From NCBI GenBank assembly GCA_023254015.1, contig JALQYS010000196.1, forward strand, positions 1 through 8,270: a DNA stretch of 8,270 bases, read 5' to 3'. Within the stretch, counting starts at the first letter, position 1; every line of letters starts with the position of its first letter. Positions 6,864-8,270 of this stretch are shown here, piece after piece. The stretch is from Paracoccaceae bacterium (GTDB taxonomy: Bacteria > Pseudomonadota > Alphaproteobacteria > Rhodobacterales > Rhodobacteraceae). The notes under the pieces were generated by a model. The model worked only from the letters and a program-made list of their open reading frames with translations, did no database searches and had not been told where the DNA came from. A program made the translations under genes and the position numbers.

Positions 6864-7751
6864 TCAGAGTTTGATCAGTGTCTTGCGCGCCAGCAGGCCT
6901 TGCGGGCGGAACAGCAGCACGGCGATCACCAGAAGGATGGCGAAGGCGTCGCGATAGGGCAGCAGGCCTTCGGGCAGATAGGCCTGCAGGATCACCTCGA
7001 TGAAGCCCAGAAGAAAGCCCCCCGCCACGGCGCCCGACAGGCTGCCCAAACCGCCGATGATGGCGGCGATGAAGGCCTTCAACACCGGCAGCGCGCCCAT
7101 CAGCGGATCGACGCTGCCGCGTTGGGCCACCCAAAGTACGCCGGCCACCCCGGCCAAGAGGCCCGAGAGGGCAAAGGCCGTCGCCACCACCGAATTGGCC
7201 CGCAATCCCATCAGGCGGAGCACGGCGAAATCTTCCGAGGCCGCCCGCATCGCCCGGCCCGCCATGGTGCGGTGCAAGAACAGGTTCAGCCCCAGGAGCA
7301 TGACCAGCGTGACGATGATCGAGATCAGCTGGATCATCCCCAGATGCAGCGGCCCGATGGTGATGACGCCCGACAGCGAGGCGGGAATGGAGACCGGGAT
7401 CGGGCGGGCCGAGATCAGGTTCTGGAACAGCACGCGCAGGATGGCACTGACGGCAAAGCTGGTCAGCAAGAGCGTGGTGCCCGAGGCCCCGCGCACCGGG
7501 CGAAAGGCGATCCGCTCCATCAGGAAGGCCGCGGCCACCGCGACCGCCAATCCGGCGATCACCGCCAGCGGGAAGGGCAGCCCCCAGATCAGCGCGAAGC
7601 ACACGGCATAGCCGGTGACAGTCATCAACTCGCCATGGGCAAAGTTGATGAGGCCGATGATGGAAAACACCACCGCCAGCCCCAGCGCCAGAAGCGCATA
7701 GGTGCCCCCCAGGCTGAGGGCGTTCAGAAGTTGCTGCAGGAAGATGTCCAT
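6864..7751 (-). CDS. livH: Branched-chain amino acid ABC transporter permease (LivH-like)
   Basis: This is an inner-membrane subunit of a high-affinity leucine/isoleucine/valine-type importer (HAAT family), 295 residues and strongly hydrophobic throughout. Family hallmarks in order: SLGGTYALLALGLAVVFSIIGLINFAHGE (13-41), RIAFRPVRG (80-88), the cytoplasmic loop RAMRAASEDFAVLRLMG (166-182), IIGGLGSLSGAVAGGFLLG (231-249) and FRPQGLL (281-287). The start is the ATG whose complement is 7749-7751. AAGGA seven bases upstream serves as the ribosome site, and a longer frame would extend into livF. It lies 16 bases after the livF stop on the same strand, so the two belong to one transcript. LivM, LivG and the binding protein are not in the window. 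The ligand could also be an amide or urea, since urea permease UrtB is related; LivH fits better by context with livF. Confidence 0.9.
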   Translation of the reverse strand: MDIFLQQLLNALSLGGTYALLALGLAVVFSIIGLINFAHGELMTVTGYAVCFALIWGLPFPLAVIAGLAVAVAAAFLMERIAFRPVRGASGTTLLLTSFAVSAILRVLFQNLISARPIPVSIPASLSGVITIGPLHLGMIQLISIIVTLVMLLGLNLFLHRTMAGRAMRAASEDFAVLRLMGLRANSVVATAFALSGLLAGVAGVLWVAQRGSVDPLMGALPVLKAFIAAIIGGLGSLSGAVAGGFLLGFIEVILQAYLPEGLLPYRDAFAILLVIAVLLFRPQGLLARKTLIKL

Positions 7752-7767
7752 GGCGGGGTCCTTGGCC

Positions 7768-7956
7768 TCATGCACCCAGATAGGCGTCTTGGATTTCCGG
7801 TGAGGCGCGCAAATCGGCGGCGCTGCCTTGCAGCTCGATCCGGCCATTGGCCAGCACATAGCCCCGGTCGGCGATGTCCAGCGATTGCGCCACGTTCTGT
7901 TCGACCAGAAGGATGGTCAGCCCCCGGTCGCGCAGGTTGCCGATCAGATCGAAGAT
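7768..7956 (-). pseudogene. livF: Branched-chain amino acid ABC transporter ATPase (LivF), C-terminal 62 codons only
   Basis: The last part of the LivF ATPase reads IFDLIGNLRDRGLTILLVEQN, followed by ADRGYVLANGRIELQG and ending AYLGA before a TGA (complement of 7768-7770). 'LLVEQN' after Walker B and 'ADRGYVL..GRI' are typical of LivF. The Walker A, signature and Walker B segments, roughly the first 170 residues, are absent. Upstream of base 7956 the same minus-strand frame stays open to 8157 but encodes nothing LivF-like, because it is the antisense of a der gene. The truncation therefore coincides exactly with the foreign join. If the join is an assembly artefact, the real gene is probably whole. 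Confidence 0.8.
7948..7956. other. Join between livF (minus) and der (plus) at nine shared bases
   Basis: The nine bases ATCGAAGAT encode I-E-D of Der on the + strand and, read backwards, I-F-D of LivF on the - strand. LivF homology exists only to the left of this point and Der homology only to the right. Such a short identity at an abrupt switch between two unrelated conserved genes is typical of an assembly or ligation chimera, or of microhomology-mediated joining. Confidence 0.75.
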
Positions 7957-8270
7957 GCCAACGTCGTGATCCTGATGGTCGATGCCCAGGCCGATGTCTC
8001 CGATCAGGATGCGCACATTGCCGATTTCATCGTGCAGTCCGGTCGTGCCCTGGTTGTTGCGGTCAATAAATGGGATGGCCTGGATGCCTATACCCGTGAG
8101 CAAACCCGCCAGATCCTGCAGCGCAAGCTGAAGTTTCTCGATTTCGCCAAGTTCCATTTCGTCTCGGCACGCGAGAACATCGGTCTGGAAAACCTGTTCA
8201 AGTCGGTTGATGCGGCCTACGCGGCAGCCATGTCCAAGATGTCGACGCCACGTCTGACCCGGGTGTTGAT
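7948..8270 (+). CDS. der: Ribosome-assembly GTPase Der (EngA), internal fragment
   Basis: This is part of the double-GTPase Der, which acts in 50S ribosome maturation. The frame starting at ATC 7948 reads IEDANVVILMVDAQADVSDQDAHIADFI, then VVAVNKWDGLDAY with the G4 motif NKWD at 8065-8076, then the G5-like FVSAREN around 8158-8178. The KH-like domain begins with MSTPRLTRVL at the window edge. This is the second GTPase domain. The frame has no start codon of its own at the join and is open at the right edge, so it is partial at both ends. Codon choice (CGT, GGT, GTT, AAT AAA) and lower GC differ from the rest of the window and look more like a beta- or gammaproteobacterium. It is antisense to the adjoining livF. 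Confidence 0.85.
   Translation, partial: MEDANVVILMVDAQADVSDQDAHIADFIVQSGRALVVAVNKWDGLDAYTREQTRQILQRKLKFLDFAKFHFVSARENIGLENLFKSVDAAYAAAMSKMSTPRLTRVL

Noticed and set aside
5542..7602. A 686-codon open frame on the minus strand spanning rpoN and livH
   Set aside because: It is antisense to two well-supported genes, switches character in the middle, and is rich in Arg/Gly/Pro/Gln with no family motif. This is a high-GC shadow frame.
6762..8069. A 435-codon plus-strand frame across livH and the livF remnant
   Set aside because: It is low-complexity Q/H/R/D-rich and opposite the clear LivH and LivF coding frames. It also crosses the chimeric join.
7957..8157. Upstream extension of the LivF frame as a novel N-terminal domain
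   Set aside because: The extension is exactly antisense to conserved Der sequence (NKWD, MSTPRLTRVL), so it is not a real domain.
1..8270. CRISPR arrays, tRNA or rRNA genes
   Set aside because: No regularly spaced direct repeats, cloverleaf-like sequences or conserved rRNA segments were seen; the window is almost fully occupied by protein genes.

Overview
The window is GC-rich (mostly in the mid-60s percent by eye). Its gene content and protein style suggest an alphaproteobacterium, most likely of the Rhodobacter/Paracoccus group. The clearest hints are a short sigma-54 factor with a 'DPAGLFAR..TECL' segment and a densely packed polyamine-type ABC operon. This placement is inferred from protein character, not from a search.

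Layout: (1) Positions 1 to about 1616 are the right-hand part of an IS66-family insertion sequence, carrying a DDE transposase whose N-terminus lies outside the window. (2) Directly after it comes the C-terminal third of a PotD-like periplasmic binding protein, so the element appears to have cut this gene. (3) A strong hairpin separates the remnant from a tightly packed + strand operon: ATPase (potA-like), two permeases (potB-like, potC-like), a class I glutamine amidotransferase, and a divergent sigma-54 factor (rpoN-like). These genes overlap or nearly touch. (4) A GC-rich hairpin lies between rpoN and a convergent - strand branched-chain amino-acid transporter segment: the livH permease, preceded by the last 62 codons of livF. 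(5) At 7948-7956 livF stops abruptly and the sequence becomes an internal piece of the ribosome-assembly GTPase gene der, on the opposite strand, running to the window end. The der piece has lower GC and different codon use. The two genes share only nine bases at the join, which looks like an assembly chimera or, less likely, an illegitimate recombination.

How the genes fit together: the + strand operon looks like an uptake unit for a polyamine or similar cationic nitrogen compound. It is coupled to an amidotransferase that could process gamma-glutamyl or amide-containing substrates, and to its own sigma-54 paralogue. Nitrogen scavenging would be a coherent theme, but this is inference. With the binding protein interrupted, the transporter would lack its own receptor unless another one substitutes. 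The two points most worth a second look are the divergent RpoN with a degraded RpoN box inside a transport operon, and the livF/der junction.
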